43,800 nucleotides of DNA from assembly GCA_033064195.1 (NCBI GenBank), contig JARBJD010000480.1, positions 1 to 43,800 of the forward strand. The letters are read 5' to 3'. This document shows positions 43,183 to 43,800 of this stretch, one piece after another; position 1 is the first letter of the stretch; every line of letters starts with the position of its first letter. A model generated the notes under the pieces. That model ran no database searches and was not told where the DNA came from. It saw nothing but the letters and a program-made list of their open reading frames with translations. The translations under genes and the position numbers were made by a program. This stretch comes from Blattamonas nauphoetae (Eukaryota > Preaxostyla > Oxymonadida).

Positions 43183-43800
43183 CTCCACGATCTCCCGTCC
43201 TTCCTCTCCTCGATCGCACACTCCCTCCTCTCCACGATCGCACACTCCCTGCTCTCCACGATCGCGCGTCCCTGCTCTCCACGATCGCGCGTCCCTGCTC
43301 TCCACGATCGCGCGTCCCTGCTCTCCACGATCGCACACTCCCTCCTCTCCACGATCGCACACTCCCTCCTCTCCACGATCTTCCGTCCCTCCTCTCCACG
43401 ATCGCGCACTCCCTGCTCTACTCGAACGTACACTCCCTCCTCTTCACGATCTTCCGTCCCTCCTCTCCACGATCGCGCACTCCCTGCTCTACACGAACGC
43501 ACGCTCCCTCCTCTTCACGATCTTCCGTCCCTCCTCTCCACGATCGCGCACTCCCTGCTCTACACGAACGCACGCTCCCTCCTCTTCACGATCTTCCGTC
43601 CCTCCTCTCCACGATCGCGCACTCCTGCTCTCGATCGCACCTCCCTCCTCTCCACGATCACTGCTCCCTCCTCTCCACGATCGCACACTCCCTCCTCTCC
43701 ACGATCGCACACTCCCTGCTCTCCACGATCGCGCGTCCCTGCTCTCCACTATCGCGTCCACTCCTCTCCACGATCTTCCGTCCCTCCTCTCCACGATCGC
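43183..43800. repeat. 23-24 base minisatellite at the right edge
   Basis: About 25 units of CACGATCGCACACTCCCTCC/TCTC and variants (GCGCGTCCCTG, TCTTCCGTCCC) continue to the last base, so the array is cut by the window edge. Units of 23 and 24 bases are mixed. A higher-order repeat of about 71 bases, with ACTCGAACGTAC/ACACGAACGCAC and TTCACGATCTTCC units, recurs at 43410-43620. The start of the array overlaps the end of the surface-protein relic, so it may have expanded from coding sequence. Open frames on the minus strand (RSWRAG-type repeats) are periodicity artefacts. Confidence 0.9.

Noticed and set aside
43042-43794. Arg/Gly/Trp-rich minus-strand frames at the right edge
   Set aside because: Periodicity artefacts of the 23-24 base minisatellite.

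Overview
The window looks like nuclear DNA of a small-intron protist, most likely an oxymonad (Preaxostyla, Blattamonas- or Monocercomonoides-like). This is inference from recognised protein families and gene architecture, not a database match. Four genes can be spliced convincingly, with GT..AG introns mostly 44-141 bases long and phases that agree across all exons. The rest is dominated by fragments of two families I associate with oxymonads: (1) long secreted/surface proteins with beta-helix (pectin-lyase-like) repeats, a Pro-rich stalk and a C-terminal membrane anchor; (2) proteins with armadillo-like helical repeats followed by a SPRY/B30.2-like domain. Stop codons of the intact genes are TAA, TAG or TGA, so the standard code fits.

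Layout. 1-4.7 kb: no firm gene, a faint LINE-like relic near the left edge. 4.7-6.0 kb (-): decayed armadillo/SPRY-like gene. 6.2-7.75 kb (-): LCAT-family lipase/acyltransferase with at least 6 exons. 8.3-10.3 kb (+): 3' part of a beta-helix surface protein, ending in a membrane anchor. 10.56-11.38 kb (-): truncated copy A of a six-exon armadillo/coiled-coil/SPRY-like gene. 13.08-13.80 kb (+): a conserved two-exon hypothetical gene. 14.58-15.06 kb: a MITE-like element. 15.24-17.44 kb (-): copy B of the six-exon gene. 18.7-19.75 kb (-): decayed surface protein. 20.06-20.66 kb (-): a possible small four-exon gene. 21.7-23.1 kb: interspersed repeats. 23.25-23.74 kb (+): possible small membrane protein. 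25.2-29.1 kb: a protein-kinase relic, a long beta-helix surface-protein relic (+) and an opposed surface-protein fragment (-). 31.46-35.91 kb: a fossil DIRS-type tyrosine-recombinase retroelement, recognised from its inverted ends and internal complementary region. 37.10-39.32 kb (+): copy C of the six-exon gene, in inverted orientation to copy B. 39.58-39.97 kb: a second MITE. 40.2-41.1 kb: second copies of the repeats seen at 21.7-23.1 kb. 41.2-43.2 kb (+): another surface-protein relic running into a 23-24 base minisatellite that leaves the window.

The strongest biology is the three-copy six-exon family. Copies B and C keep every exon boundary and an open spliced frame (about 563 and 566 residues). 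About 457 bases of their last exon appear identical to the eye, while the introns before and the SPRY-like region after have diverged, which points to recent gene conversion between inverted copies about 21 kb apart. Overall the region reads as a surface-antigen and repeat-rich subtelomere-like or gene-graveyard zone with a few living genes; no operon-like cooperation is expected.
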